Shown here piece after piece: positions 24,898 to 32,911 of a stretch of DNA of 64,000 nucleotides (its first letter is position 1; each line of letters opens with the position of its first letter). Location of the stretch: assembly GCA_963825255.1 (NCBI GenBank), contig CAWGSF010000001.1, positions 248,001-312,000 of the forward strand, read 5' to 3'. This DNA comes from JAIBJN01 sp963825255. GTDB lineage: Bacteria > Actinomycetota > Thermoleophilia > Gaiellales > Gaiellaceae. Below the pieces are notes generated by a model. It was given only the letters and a program-made list of their open reading frames with translations, was not told the DNA's origin and did not search any database. Both the position numbers and the translations under genes were made by a program.

Positions 24898-25905
24898 GTG
24901 GCGGTCGAGGGCGAGAGCACGGACGTCTTCCCGGAGTCCTACCACCAGATGCTCTGCCCGCCTGTGGCGGAGCCTCCGTTCGAGGATCCGGCGGAGCTGG
25001 AGCGGGTGTGGGGCGAGCGCTGGGGCTCTGTGGACGAGGTGGGCGCCCTGCGCTCGGTGCTCCTGCGCCGCCCCGGGCGGGAGCTCGAGCAGATACGGGC
25101 GGATGCGTGGAATCCCGCGGCACGGGCGCTCGTCGATCCGAACGGCGGCTGGTACTGGGAAAGCGAGGAACCGCCGGACGTTCCGCTCGTCGCGCAGCAG
25201 TACGAGGGGCTCGTGGCCGCCCTCGAGACCGAGGGCGTCGAGGTGCACTTCGCCGAGCCGCTGGAGGAGCGGTTCACGAAGGCGATGTACACCCGCGACC
25301 CGCTCGTCTCCGTTCCGGGCGGCGTCATCGTCGGCCGCCTCGCTCCGCTCATGCGGAGAGGCGAGGAGCGGAGCATCACCAAGGCGCTCGGAGCGCTCGG
25401 CGTCCCGATCCTGCGCACGATCACGGGAACCGGTCTGCTCGAAGGGGGCTCGTTCGCGAAGCTGACGCCTCGCGTCGCGGCCTTCGGGACATCGATCCGA
25501 TGCAACGACGAGGCCGCCTCCCAGCTGGCCGAGATCCTCAAGTGGCTCGGGGTCGAGCTGATCGTCGTCCCGATGAGCGGGTATTCGATCCACCTGGACG
25601 GCCACTTCGCCATGGTGGACGTCGACAAGGCGCTCGTCGACCCGGCCGGACTGCCGCACTGGTTTCTCGACAGGCTGAGAGAGCTCGGGATCGAAGGTGT
25701 CTGGTGCCATCCCGAGGAGCGATGGGCGATCAACTCTCTCGCCGTACGGCCGGGCCGGGTCCTCCTGAGCGAGGGCAATCCGCGTACGGCGGAGCGGCTC
25801 GAGCGGCGGCGGGTCGAGGTCGTGACGCTGCCGTACGACGAGGTCCAGAAGAACGGGGGCGGCATCCACTGCTCCACGATGGAGCTCCGCCGGGATCCGG
25901 CCTGA
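24898..25905 (+). CDS. Arginine deiminase/dimethylarginase-superfamily enzyme
   Basis: Guanidino-group-modifying enzyme of the amidinotransferase fold, about 335 residues. It shows MYTRDPLVSVPGGVIVGRLA with the Asp that binds the substrate, GTGLLEGGSFAKL, the catalytic His in SGYSIHLDGHFAMVD, and the nucleophile in KNGGGIHCSTMELRRDP, with Cys 15 residues from the end. This set fits deiminases or dimethylarginine hydrolases. GTG 24898 is taken as start; the open frame extends 12 codons further up from ATG 24862. Substrate (arginine, citrulline-forming, methylated arginine or another guanidine) cannot be decided. Confidence 0.8.
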   Translation: MAVEGESTDVFPESYHQMLCPPVAEPPFEDPAELERVWGERWGSVDEVGALRSVLLRRPGRELEQIRADAWNPAARALVDPNGGWYWESEEPPDVPLVAQQYEGLVAALETEGVEVHFAEPLEERFTKAMYTRDPLVSVPGGVIVGRLAPLMRRGEERSITKALGALGVPILRTITGTGLLEGGSFAKLTPRVAAFGTSIRCNDEAASQLAEILKWLGVELIVVPMSGYSIHLDGHFAMVDVDKALVDPAGLPHWFLDRLRELGIEGVWCHPEERWAINSLAVRPGRVLLSEGNPRTAERLERRRVEVVTLPYDEVQKNGGGIHCSTMELRRDPA

Positions 25906-26020
25906 CGATCCACGGCGTCGCCCAGGTCTGCGCCGTCGCCGCGCCGCTTCGGTCGGTACTGGGGGCGAGATCGTCGAGCGTCACCCGGCAGGCCTAGGCG
26001 GCGGTGGGCGTGAAGACGTG

Positions 26021-26034
26021 CAAACATATGTTCG
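26021..26034 (+). promoter_or_regulatory. LexA (SOS) box at dinB
   Basis: CAAACATATGTTCG matches the Gram-positive LexA consensus CGAAC-N4-GTTCG at all but one base. The candidate starts of dinB, ATG 26028 and GTG 26034, lie in or at the edge of the box, so repression would act at the start site itself. Confidence 0.8.
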
Positions 26035-27224
26035 TGTCAGGCGAGGCGACGATCCTCCACGCCGACCTCGACGCGTTCTTCGCGTCGGTCGAGCAGCGGG
26101 ACGACGCGCGCCTGCGCGGCCGGCCCGTGATCGTCGGCGGAGGCGTCGTGCTCGCGGCGAGCTACGAGGCCAAGGCGTACGGCGTCCTCACGGCGATGGG
26201 CGGGCGGCAAGCGCGCCGGCTCTGCCCCGACGCGGTCGTCGTTCCGCCCCGCATGTCGGCCTACGCGGAAGCCAGCAAGGCGGTGTACCGCGTGTTCGAG
26301 GACACCACGCCGCTCGTCGAGGGACTGTCCATCGACGAGGCGTTCCTCGACGTGCGCGGCCTGGAGCGCATCGCCGGCACGCCGACCCAGATCGCGGCGA
26401 GGCTGCGGCGCGCGGTCCTCGAGCGAGTCGGCCTCCCGATCACCGTCGGGGTGGCGCGGACGAAGTTCCTGGCCAAGGTGGCGAGCGGCGTCGCCAAGCC
26501 CGACGGGCTTCTCGTCGTGCCGCCGGAGTCCGAGCTCGACTTCCTCCATCCGCTGCCAGTCGAGCGGCTCTGGGGCGTCGGGCGCGTCACCGCCGAGAGG
26601 CTCCACGCGCAGGGGCTCATGACCGTCGGCCAGGTCGCCCGGCTCGAGGAGACGGCGCTCGTGTCGATGCTCGGTCGCGCGGCCGGGCGCCATCTCCACG
26701 CCCTCGCGCACAACCGGGACCCGCGACGGGTGCGGGCCCGCCGCCGACGCGGGTCGATCGGGGCCCAGCGGGCGCTCGGCCGCTCGCCGAGGTCCCCGGA
26801 GGAGGTCGACGCGGCGCTCGTCGCGCTCGTCGACCGCGTGACGCGACGGATGCGCTCGGCTCGGCGGACCGGACGCACCGTCGTCCTTCGCCTCCGCTTC
26901 GACGACTTCTCCCGCGCGACCCGGTCGCATACGCTGGCCTACGCCAGCGCCCAGACGCAGCTGATCCTTACCACCGCGAGGGCGCTCCTCGCGAGCGTCG
27001 GGCCGACGATCCGGCGCCGGGGCCTCACCCTGGTCGGCGTCGCCGTCGCGAACCTCGAGGACGACCGCTTCGTCCAGCTCCGGCTGCCCCTCGAGCGCGG
27101 GAGCCGAGAGGCGCTCGACGCGGCGATCGACGACGTGCGCGATCGGTTCGGCGTGAACGCCGTGACGCGCGCGGTCCTCCTCGGCCACGACGGCGGCCCG
27201 ACCGTGCCGCTTCTCCCGGACTGA
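26028..27224 (+). CDS. dinB: DNA polymerase IV (Y-family)
   Basis: Error-prone translesion polymerase, about 398 residues. Catalytic acids lie in ILHADLDAFFASVEQ and SIDEAFLDV; fingers/palm motifs include RGRPVIVGGGVVLAASYEAK and YGVLTAMGGRQARRLCP; the thumb has VGVARTKFLAKVAS and the helix-hairpin-helix LWGVGRVTAERLHAQGLMTV. The little-finger domain ends near 27150. No clear beta-clamp-binding motif is seen at the C-terminus, whose last residues are GHDGGPTVPLLPD. The LexA box over the start indicates DNA-damage induction, probably from a leaderless transcript. The frame is open to GTG 26004, but that would place the operator within the gene. Confidence 0.93.
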   Translation: MFVSGEATILHADLDAFFASVEQRDDARLRGRPVIVGGGVVLAASYEAKAYGVLTAMGGRQARRLCPDAVVVPPRMSAYAEASKAVYRVFEDTTPLVEGLSIDEAFLDVRGLERIAGTPTQIAARLRRAVLERVGLPITVGVARTKFLAKVASGVAKPDGLLVVPPESELDFLHPLPVERLWGVGRVTAERLHAQGLMTVGQVARLEETALVSMLGRAAGRHLHALAHNRDPRRVRARRRRGSIGAQRALGRSPRSPEEVDAALVALVDRVTRRMRSARRTGRTVVLRLRFDDFSRATRSHTLAYASAQTQLILTTARALLASVGPTIRRRGLTLVGVAVANLEDDRFVQLRLPLERGSREALDAAIDDVRDRFGVNAVTRAVLLGHDGGPTVPLLPD

Positions 27225-27299
27225 GAGCGGGTATCGGACCGATGAGATACACGGAGCGGCAAGGTCATCCCTGATCGGAACCGGACCCAGGAGGCGACC

Positions 27300-27947
27300 A
27301 TGACCAGACTGACCCTCGACATCTCGATGTCGCTCGACGGCTACGTCGCCGGGCCGAACCAGACCCTGGAGCAGCCGCTCGGCGAGGGCGGCGAGCGCCT
27401 GCACGACTGGGCCTTCGGGCTCGCGACCTGGCGGGAGCGGCACGGCCTCGAGGGCGGCGAGACCGGCACGGTCGACGACCTCGTGGCCGAGTCGCTCGGC
27501 GCCACCGGCGCGACCATCATGGGCCGGCGCATGTTCAGCGGCGGGAGCGGACCCTGGGAGGACGACCCGAACGCCGACGGCTGGTGGGGCGACGACCCTC
27601 CCTTCCGGCACCCGGTGTTCGTGCTCACGAGCCACCCTCGGGAGACGGTGACCAAGGAGGGAGGAACGACCTTCACCTTCGTCACCGAGGGCATCGAGGC
27701 GGCTCTCGAACAGGCCAGGGCCGCCGCCGAAGACAAGGACGTGGCGGTCGCCGGCGGCGCGAGCGTCGCGCAGCAGTATCTCGCCGCGGGTCTGCTCGAC
27801 CAGGTGCAGCTCCACCTCGCGCCGGTGCTCCTTGGCGACGGCGTCCGGCTCTTCGACCACGTGGGCCCCGGCGCCGGACGGCTGGAGCGAAGGAGGGTGA
27901 TCGACTCCCCGGCCGCGATCCACGTCACCTACACGGTCGTGCGATGA
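27300..27947 (+). CDS. Dihydrofolate-reductase-fold (RibD C-terminal-like) protein
   Basis: NADPH-binding reductase-fold protein of 215 residues (PF01872). It opens LTLDISMSLDGYVAGPNQTL, the family signature, has GATIMGRRMFSGGSGPWEDD, FVLTSHPRETVTKEGGTTF, and AVAGGASVAQQYLAAGLLDQ followed by LHLAPVLLGDGVRLFD. A strong AGGAGGCGACC precedes ATG 27300. Such stand-alone proteins are common in soil actinobacteria; their substrate is mostly unknown, and a role in folate or riboflavin synthesis should not be assumed. Overlaps the next gene by ATGA. Confidence 0.88.
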   Translation: MTRLTLDISMSLDGYVAGPNQTLEQPLGEGGERLHDWAFGLATWRERHGLEGGETGTVDDLVAESLGATGATIMGRRMFSGGSGPWEDDPNADGWWGDDPPFRHPVFVLTSHPRETVTKEGGTTFTFVTEGIEAALEQARAAAEDKDVAVAGGASVAQQYLAAGLLDQVQLHLAPVLLGDGVRLFDHVGPGAGRLERRRVIDSPAAIHVTYTVVR

Positions 27948-28552
27948 CTGCGGTGGAGACCCCGCACGGCCCTGCGAACGTCCACCTCCGGCCCGTGGAC
28001 GAGCCGCGAGGCGCGCTCGTCCTCGGCCACGGGGCGGCCGGTGGCGTGACCTCGGCCGACCTCACGGCCGCGACCGAGGCGGCCCGCGAGGTCGGCTTCA
28101 GCGTCGCCCTCGTCGAGCAGCCGTACCGCGTGGCCGGGAAGCGCGCGCCGGCGCCGGCGCGGCAGCTCGACGCCGCCTGGATCGCGGTCGTCGGTCACCT
28201 GCGCGCCGACGCGTTCGCGGGCCTGCGCCTCGTCGTCGGAGGCCGTTCGCTCGGCGCGCGGGTTGCGTGCCGGACCGCAGGCGCGACGGCTGCCGACGCG
28301 GTTCTCTGCCTCGCGTTCCCGCTACAGCCTCCGCGGCGCGCCTCCGGGACGTCGCCGAGCCGGCTCCCCGAGCTCGACGCGGTGGAGATCCCGACGCTCG
28401 TCGTCCAGGGCGCGCGGGACCGGTTCGGGATCCCGCCGGGCGGCGCGCGCCGAACGGTCGTCGTGGTGGCGGGCGACCACAGCCTGCGGACCGATCTCGA
28501 CGCCGTCGCCGCTGCGGTCAGAGATTGGCTCCCCGCCGTCGCGTCGACGTGA
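27944..28552 (+). CDS. Alpha/beta hydrolase, KANSL3/Tex30 type
   Basis: Small hydrolase-fold protein, 202 residues. It has GALVLGHGAAGGVTSADLTA for the oxyanion region, VVGGRSLGARVACRTA as nucleophile elbow (GRSLG), the Asp in LVVQGARDRFGIPP, and the His in VVVAGDHSLRT. A full triad is therefore present. The short length and compact cap match the Tex30-like group. ATG 27944 overlaps the reductase-like gene by ATGA, so the two are translated together. Confidence 0.85.
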   Translation: MTAVETPHGPANVHLRPVDEPRGALVLGHGAAGGVTSADLTAATEAAREVGFSVALVEQPYRVAGKRAPAPARQLDAAWIAVVGHLRADAFAGLRLVVGGRSLGARVACRTAGATAADAVLCLAFPLQPPRRASGTSPSRLPELDAVEIPTLVVQGARDRFGIPPGGARRTVVVVAGDHSLRTDLDAVAAAVRDWLPAVAST

Positions 28553-28565
28553 GATCGTTCGCGGC

Positions 28566-29648
28566 GTGCCGACTGACGCCGGCGCGTCGGATCTCACCGT
28601 CTTCTGGCTGGTCGTCGCCGGACGGCTGCTGCTGCCGCTCTTCATCCCGCGGTTCCCGCTGCCGGCCATCCTCGCCTGCCTCGTCCTGGACGGGATCGAC
28701 CAGACGATCTTCCAGACGTTCACCGATCTCGACCTCAGCGGCTACCAGAGCTACGACAAGGCGCTCGATGTCTACTACCTCACGATCGCCTATCTCTCCA
28801 CGCTCCGGAACTGGACGAACCGCGACGCCGTTCGGGTGGGGAAGTTCCTCTTCTACTACCGCCTCGCGGGCGTCGCGCTCTTCGAGCTCCTCCACTGGCG
28901 GGCCCTGCTGCTGATCTTCCCCAACACCTTCGAGTACTTCTTCATCGTCTACGAGGCGATTCGCCTGCGCTGGAACCCCAAGCGACTGACGATGAGGAAC
29001 GTCGTCCTGATCGCAGCGGTGATCTGGATCTTCGTCAAGCTCCCGCAGGAATGGTGGATCCACATAGCGGAGCTCGACACGACCGAGCTCGTCGCAGCCC
29101 ATCCGTGGGTCGGGGTCCTCGGCGCCGCCGCGCTCCTCGCGCTGCTCGCCGTGTTCCAGTGGGTGGTGCGGCCGCGGCTGCCGGCGACCGACCATTCCTG
29201 GCGGATCCCGGCCGACCCGATCCCTGCCGAGGTCGCCGATCCCGCGTCCCGGGACGCCTGGATCGCCCAGCACCGCAAGGTCTTCGACCGGAAGCTCGTG
29301 GAGAAGATCCTGCTCGTGGGCCTCGTCTGCGTGATCTTCGCGCAGATCGTGCCGGGCCTCGAGGCGTCGAACCTCGAGATCATGATCGGCGCCGCGATCC
29401 TCATCACGGTCGACTCCCTGCTGGGCCTCTGGACTGCGCGTCGGAGTCGAGGGCTGGCATCGCTTGCCTGGGCGTTCGTCTCGCTCGCGGTCGCCAACGT
29501 CGCCTTCGTGGCGCTCGCCGAGCTGATCAAGGGCTCCGAGGTGCCGTTCGGCGACACGCTCTTCTTCATGCTGCTGCTGACGCTCATCGTCACGCTCTAC
29601 GACCGCTACGAGCCGTACCACGGGGTGCGCTTCCCCCAGGACGCCTGA
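28566..29648 (+). CDS. Polytopic membrane protein, unknown family
   Basis: 360 residues with about eight membrane helices. Conserved-looking features: PRFPLPAILACLVLDGIDQT, FTDLDLSGYQSYDKALDVYY near residue 60, NWTNRDAVRVGKFLFYYRLA and WEIHIAELDTTE-like loop near 160 (QEWWIHIAELDTTELVA). No enzyme motif was recognised. Start GTG 28566 lies 13 bases after the hydrolase stop; the protein may have a role in the envelope, but I cannot assign one. The frame is intact. Confidence 0.75.
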   Translation: MPTDAGASDLTVFWLVVAGRLLLPLFIPRFPLPAILACLVLDGIDQTIFQTFTDLDLSGYQSYDKALDVYYLTIAYLSTLRNWTNRDAVRVGKFLFYYRLAGVALFELLHWRALLLIFPNTFEYFFIVYEAIRLRWNPKRLTMRNVVLIAAVIWIFVKLPQEWWIHIAELDTTELVAAHPWVGVLGAAALLALLAVFQWVVRPRLPATDHSWRIPADPIPAEVADPASRDAWIAQHRKVFDRKLVEKILLVGLVCVIFAQIVPGLEASNLEIMIGAAILITVDSLLGLWTARRSRGLASLAWAFVSLAVANVAFVALAELIKGSEVPFGDTLFFMLLLTLIVTLYDRYEPYHGVRFPQDA

Positions 29649-29653
29649 CCGGC

Positions 29654-30017
29654 TCAGGCCTTCGGCTGCCAGAAGGCGATCTCGGCGCCGGCCGGCGCGG
29701 CGACGACGCTCCGCCAGCCGACCGGGCCCTCCCGAGGCTCGAGGACGACCGAGGCTCCGAGCCGGCGGGCCCGCTCTGTCGTCTCCCCGACGTCGTCGAC
29801 CTCGACGTATGGAAGCCAGAGGGCACCGGTCGCGTCGTGCTCGACGACCCCGCCTCCGATCCGTCGCTCCGAGCTCGAGCGCGAGGTACGACGCGCTGGC
29901 CAGGTCGACCGTCTCCGCCCGCCAGCCGAGCAGCTGTGTGTAGAAGGCGCACGCGCGCGGCAGGTTGCCGGTGCGGAGCTCCAGGTGGACGACTCGCTTG
30001 GACGCCGCCGGCGGCAT
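29654..30017 (-). CDS. Glyoxalase/VOC-family protein, frameshifted
   Basis: About 120-residue single-domain VOC protein. ATG 30017 reads MPPAASKRVVHLELRTGNLP, then RACAFYTQLLGWRAETVDLA and SYLALELGA. Near 29862 one base is extra; the next frame carries GGVVEHDATGALWLPYVEVD and GPVGWRSVVAAPAGAEIAFW before QPKA-stop. The metal-ligand positions are only partly conserved. It converges with the membrane protein gene, with 5 bases between the stops, and lies back to back with the ECF sigma factor. Confidence 0.78.
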
Positions 30018-30095
30018 AGTCTGTCGGTTGTGGACCGGCGGACGCACGAGACTCATCGCGGCGATGAGTTTCCGGCGCCCCGCCGGTCTACCTTC

Positions 30096-31142
30096 GTGAC
30101 CGTGGCTGTCACCTCCACACGCTCGCCGGATGCCCAGGAGCTGCTCGCGGCCGCGCGGAGCGGCGACGAGGAGGCCTTCCGGCGCCTCGTCGAGAGCCAC
30201 CGCGCCGAGCTCCACGCCCATTGCTACCGCATGCTCGGCTCGCTCCAGGACGCCGAGGACGCCCTCCAGGAGACGCTGCTTCGCGCCTGGCGCGGGCTCG
30301 CGGGGTTCGCAGGCCGTAGCTCGCCTCGCACCTGGCTCTACACGATCGCCACCAACGCGTGCCTGGACGCGATCGCCCGGCGTCCGAAGCGCGTCCTCCC
30401 CGTCGACTACGGGCCTGCGAGCGTTCCCTCGAAGGATCCCGGCGAGCCGCTCGTCGAGTCGGTCTGGGTGGAGCCGTACCCGGACGAGGAGCTCGGCATG
30501 CCGGACGGCTACGCGGCGCCCGAGGCACGGTACGAGCAGCGGGAGGCCGTCGAGCTCGCCTTCATCGCCGCGCTCCAGCACCTGCCGGCGCGGCAGCGGG
30601 CGGTGCTCGTCCTGCGCGAGGTGCTGGGGTTCTCGGCCCGCGAGGTCGCCGACTCGCTCGAGACGACGGTCGCGTCCGTGAACAGCGCCCTCCAGCGGGC
30701 CCGTAAGACCGTCGACGAACGGCTCCCCGCGCAGAGCCAGCAGGCGACGCTGCGCACGCTCGGGGACGAGCGGGTCCGCGACATCGTCGGACGCTACGTC
30801 GATGCGTGGGCGAAGGGCGACGTCGACGCGCTGCGGGCGCTCCTGGCCGAGGACGCCACGTTCTCCATGCCGCCGTGGTCGAGCTGGTGGCGCGGCCGCG
30901 AGACGATCGCGGGGTTCGCGAAGACCGCGGTGGAGTTCTGCGCCGAGGCGCGGCCGGTCCTCGTCCGGGCCAACGCCCAGCCCGCCGTCGCCTACTACTC
31001 CGAGGACGCCGAGACCGGTCGCTTCAAGGCCACCGCGATCGACGTCGTGACCTTCGAGGGCACGTTGATCAAGGACATCACCGCCTTCGTGTCGCCCGAG
31101 CTCTTCGCGCGCTTCGGCCTCGAGCCCGAGTTGTCCGACTAA
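30096..31142 (+). CDS. ECF RNA polymerase sigma factor with C-terminal SnoaL domain
   Basis: Group IV sigma factor of about 348 residues. Region 2 reads DEEAFRRLVESHRAELHAHC, RMLGSLQDAEDALQETLLRA and SPRTWLYTIATNACLDAIAR; region 4 reads LPARQRAVLVLREVLGFSAR with EVADSLETTVASVNSALQRA. From about residue 225 a SnoaL-like NTF2 fold follows (VGRYVDAWAKGDVDALRALL, FSMPPWSSWWRGRETIAGFA). This layout matches the TIGR02960/SigX5-like group, in which the NTF2 domain can replace an anti-sigma factor. GTG 30096 or 30102 is likely; no anti-sigma gene is adjacent. Confidence 0.9.
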   Translation: MTVAVTSTRSPDAQELLAAARSGDEEAFRRLVESHRAELHAHCYRMLGSLQDAEDALQETLLRAWRGLAGFAGRSSPRTWLYTIATNACLDAIARRPKRVLPVDYGPASVPSKDPGEPLVESVWVEPYPDEELGMPDGYAAPEARYEQREAVELAFIAALQHLPARQRAVLVLREVLGFSAREVADSLETTVASVNSALQRARKTVDERLPAQSQQATLRTLGDERVRDIVGRYVDAWAKGDVDALRALLAEDATFSMPPWSSWWRGRETIAGFAKTAVEFCAEARPVLVRANAQPAVAYYSEDAETGRFKATAIDVVTFEGTLIKDITAFVSPELFARFGLEPELSD

Positions 31143-31167
31143 CCCCCACGCCTCGAAGGCACGAACG

Positions 31168-31194
31168 CCACGAGGCCCGCTTCGGGCCTCGTGG
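31168..31194. terminator. Bidirectional terminator between sigma factor and CMD gene
   Basis: Perfect 12-base stem CCACGAGGCCCG/CGGGCCTCGTGG with a CTT loop, in the gap between convergent genes. Only a short T run (GTTTG) follows on the plus strand. Confidence 0.75.
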
Positions 31195-31221
31195 GTTTGC
31201 CCTCTCGGCGCTGGCGGGGGC

Positions 31222-31542
31222 TCAGGCCTCTTCGTCCATCTCCGCCATCTCGATCGCGAGACCGAGCGCCCGGACGATGTTGCCCGTGGCTGCGGTGATG
31301 CGAGCGGTGCCGACGATCGGGGCGATCGCAGCGAGGACACCGCGAACCTTGTCCTCGTCGATGCCCATCTCGGCCGCCGCGGCGAGGTTCAGCATGTACG
31401 ACGCCGGGGGAGCGTCGACCGCGACGAGCGCGGCGATCCGGGTGAGCATCAGCGCCTCCGGATCCAGGCTCGACGCCTCGATCGACGCATCGGTCATCTT
31501 CGCCAGCAGGTCGAGGACAGGCGTCTCAGTCTGCTCTGCCAT
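31222..31542 (-). CDS. Carboxymuconolactone-decarboxylase-like protein without cysteines
   Basis: 106 residues, all helical: TPVLDLLAKMTDASIEASSL, MLTRIAALVAVDAPPASYML and GIDEDKVRGVLAAIAPIVGT, the pattern of the AhpD-like CMD family (PF02627). The CxxC pair of peroxidase-type AhpD is absent, as is any other Cys. It may be a structural or isomerase-like member. ATG 31542 has AGGAGGCG 3 to 10 bases upstream, which fixes the start. The gene stands alone between a terminator and a divergent hydrolase. Confidence 0.8.
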   Translation of the reverse strand: MAEQTETPVLDLLAKMTDASIEASSLDPEALMLTRIAALVAVDAPPASYMLNLAAAAEMGIDEDKVRGVLAAIAPIVGTARITAATGNIVRALGLAIEMAEMDEEA

Positions 31543-31692
31543 CACGCCTCCTTCTGATTGCTGTCCATATCTCACCTCGATCGTACGACCGGCCGCCGGC
31601 TGTGGCATCGGTAGTTGGCCGAAGGTCACATCGGTTGCGGGCCGTCGACTGCCGTGCCCGTCCACCACTGGAATCCTCTAGCCTTCGACGCC

Positions 31693-32517
31693 GTGGGTGA
31701 GGCGACCGCCGCCGTCGACCACGTGCGGTCGAGCGACGGGACCCGGATCGGGTACCACCGGACCGGCACGGGGCCACCGCTCGTCCTCGTCCACGGGACG
31801 ACCGGGGCTCACTGGAGCTTCAGGTACCTCGTCCCCGAGCTCATCGAGCGCTTCACGGTCCATGCGCTCGACCGCCGCGGCCGCGGTGAGAGCGGCGACG
31901 CGCCCGACTACACCATCGAGCGCGAGTTCGAGGACGTCGCCTGCCTCGTCGACTCGATCGACCGGCCCGCGATCGTGTTCGGCCACTCCTTCGGCGCGAC
32001 GGCGGCGCTCGGCGCGGCGCTCCTCACAGGGAACGTCCGTGGGCTCGTCCTCTACGAGGGGTCGCCGGGCCTCGCGGCGGTCGAGGAGGGCGACCTCGAC
32101 CGGATCGAGGCGCTCGTGTCCGCAGGCGAGCGCGAGGAGGCCATGGTCGAGTCGCTCCGCCTCTTCGGCCTGACCCACGAGGAGGTCGAGCAGATCCGCT
32201 CGGCTCCGACCTGGCAGGCTCGCATCGCGGCCGCTCCCACGATCGTCCGAGAGGTGCGGGCCGAGGAGGCCTACCAGGTCGAGGCCGAGCGGTTCCGGGA
32301 GCTCGCAGTCCCGGCGCTGCTCCTCCTCGGCGGCGAGAGCCCGGAGTGGGCGCGGGAGGGGACCGAGCGGATCCGCGCCGCGCTCCCCGACGCGCGCGTG
32401 GCGCTCCTCCCCGGCCAGGGCCACGCGGCGACCATGACGGCGCCAGGGCTCGTCGCCGACGAGATCACGCGCTTCGCGGACGAGGCGGAGGCGTGGACGA
32501 GCAGCGGCCGACCCTGA
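31693..32517 (+). CDS. Alpha/beta hydrolase
   Basis: 274-residue hydrolase. Elements in order: LVLVHGTTGAHWSFRYLVPE (oxyanion HG), VHALDRRGRGESGDAPDYTI, the nucleophile elbow VFGHSFGATAALGAALL, the acid in LLLLGGESPEW-like strand and the His in LLPGQGHAATMTAPG. This is the general fold of esterases, haloperoxidase-like and epoxide-hydrolase-like enzymes; the substrate is open. GTG 31693 is chosen because the domain begins 10 residues later; TTG 31615 would add an unrelated leader. It overlaps the acetyltransferase remnant. Confidence 0.87.
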   Translation: MGEATAAVDHVRSSDGTRIGYHRTGTGPPLVLVHGTTGAHWSFRYLVPELIERFTVHALDRRGRGESGDAPDYTIEREFEDVACLVDSIDRPAIVFGHSFGATAALGAALLTGNVRGLVLYEGSPGLAAVEEGDLDRIEALVSAGEREEAMVESLRLFGLTHEEVEQIRSAPTWQARIAAAPTIVREVRAEEAYQVEAERFRELAVPALLLLGGESPEWAREGTERIRAALPDARVALLPGQGHAATMTAPGLVADEITRFADEAEAWTSSGRP

Positions 32518-32817
32518 CCGGCGAGCGCGTGACGATTCGCCCGGGCGGAGAGGGCGATGTCGACCCCCTGCTCGCGATCCTCGGCGAGCCGTCGGTCGCC
32601 CGCTGGTGGGGGGAGCCCGAGTCGCGCGAGGAGGTCCTCGGCAAGCTGGGCACCTCGAGCGACGTCGTGCTGCTCGTGGTCGAGGTCGGCGGCGAGGTCG
32701 CCGGGGGGATCGAGTACCACGAGGAGAGCACTCCCGAGTACCGCCACGCCGGGATCGACGTCTACCTCGCCGAGCGCTTCCAGGGCCGCGGCCTCGGCGC
32801 GGAGGCCGTCCGCCACG
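32493..32817 (+). pseudogene. GNAT acetyltransferase, 3' half lost
   Basis: From GTG 32493, about 108 residues match the aminoglycoside 6'-acetyltransferase/RimJ type of GNAT: VTIRPGGEGDVDPLLAILGE, SVARWWGEPESREEV, VAGGIEYHEESTPEYRHAGI and the acetyl-CoA loop FQGRGLGAEAVR. After that the frame leaves the family (HGRTPCGGYRTR) and continues meaninglessly into the antisense of the next gene. The last two strands and helix 4 are missing, so a deletion at about 32817 is more likely than an indel. It overlaps the hydrolase stop by 25 bases. Confidence 0.7.
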
Positions 32818-32911
32818 GGCGGACGCCATGTGGCGGCTACAGGACGCGGTACGCCGGCGCGATCTTCCCAGAACCTTGCGACGAACGCAACGAAGACGGC
32901 CGCGGCCGAGG

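Noticed and set aside
26037..27923. Reverse-strand frame of 628 residues opposite dinB
   Set aside because: Antisense shadow; no family features, and dinB on the plus strand is complete.
28518..31340. Reverse-strand frame of 940 residues
   Set aside because: Shadow of the membrane protein, VOC and sigma-factor genes; Arg/Glu-rich composition typical of antisense in high-GC DNA. Only the VOC piece inside is real.
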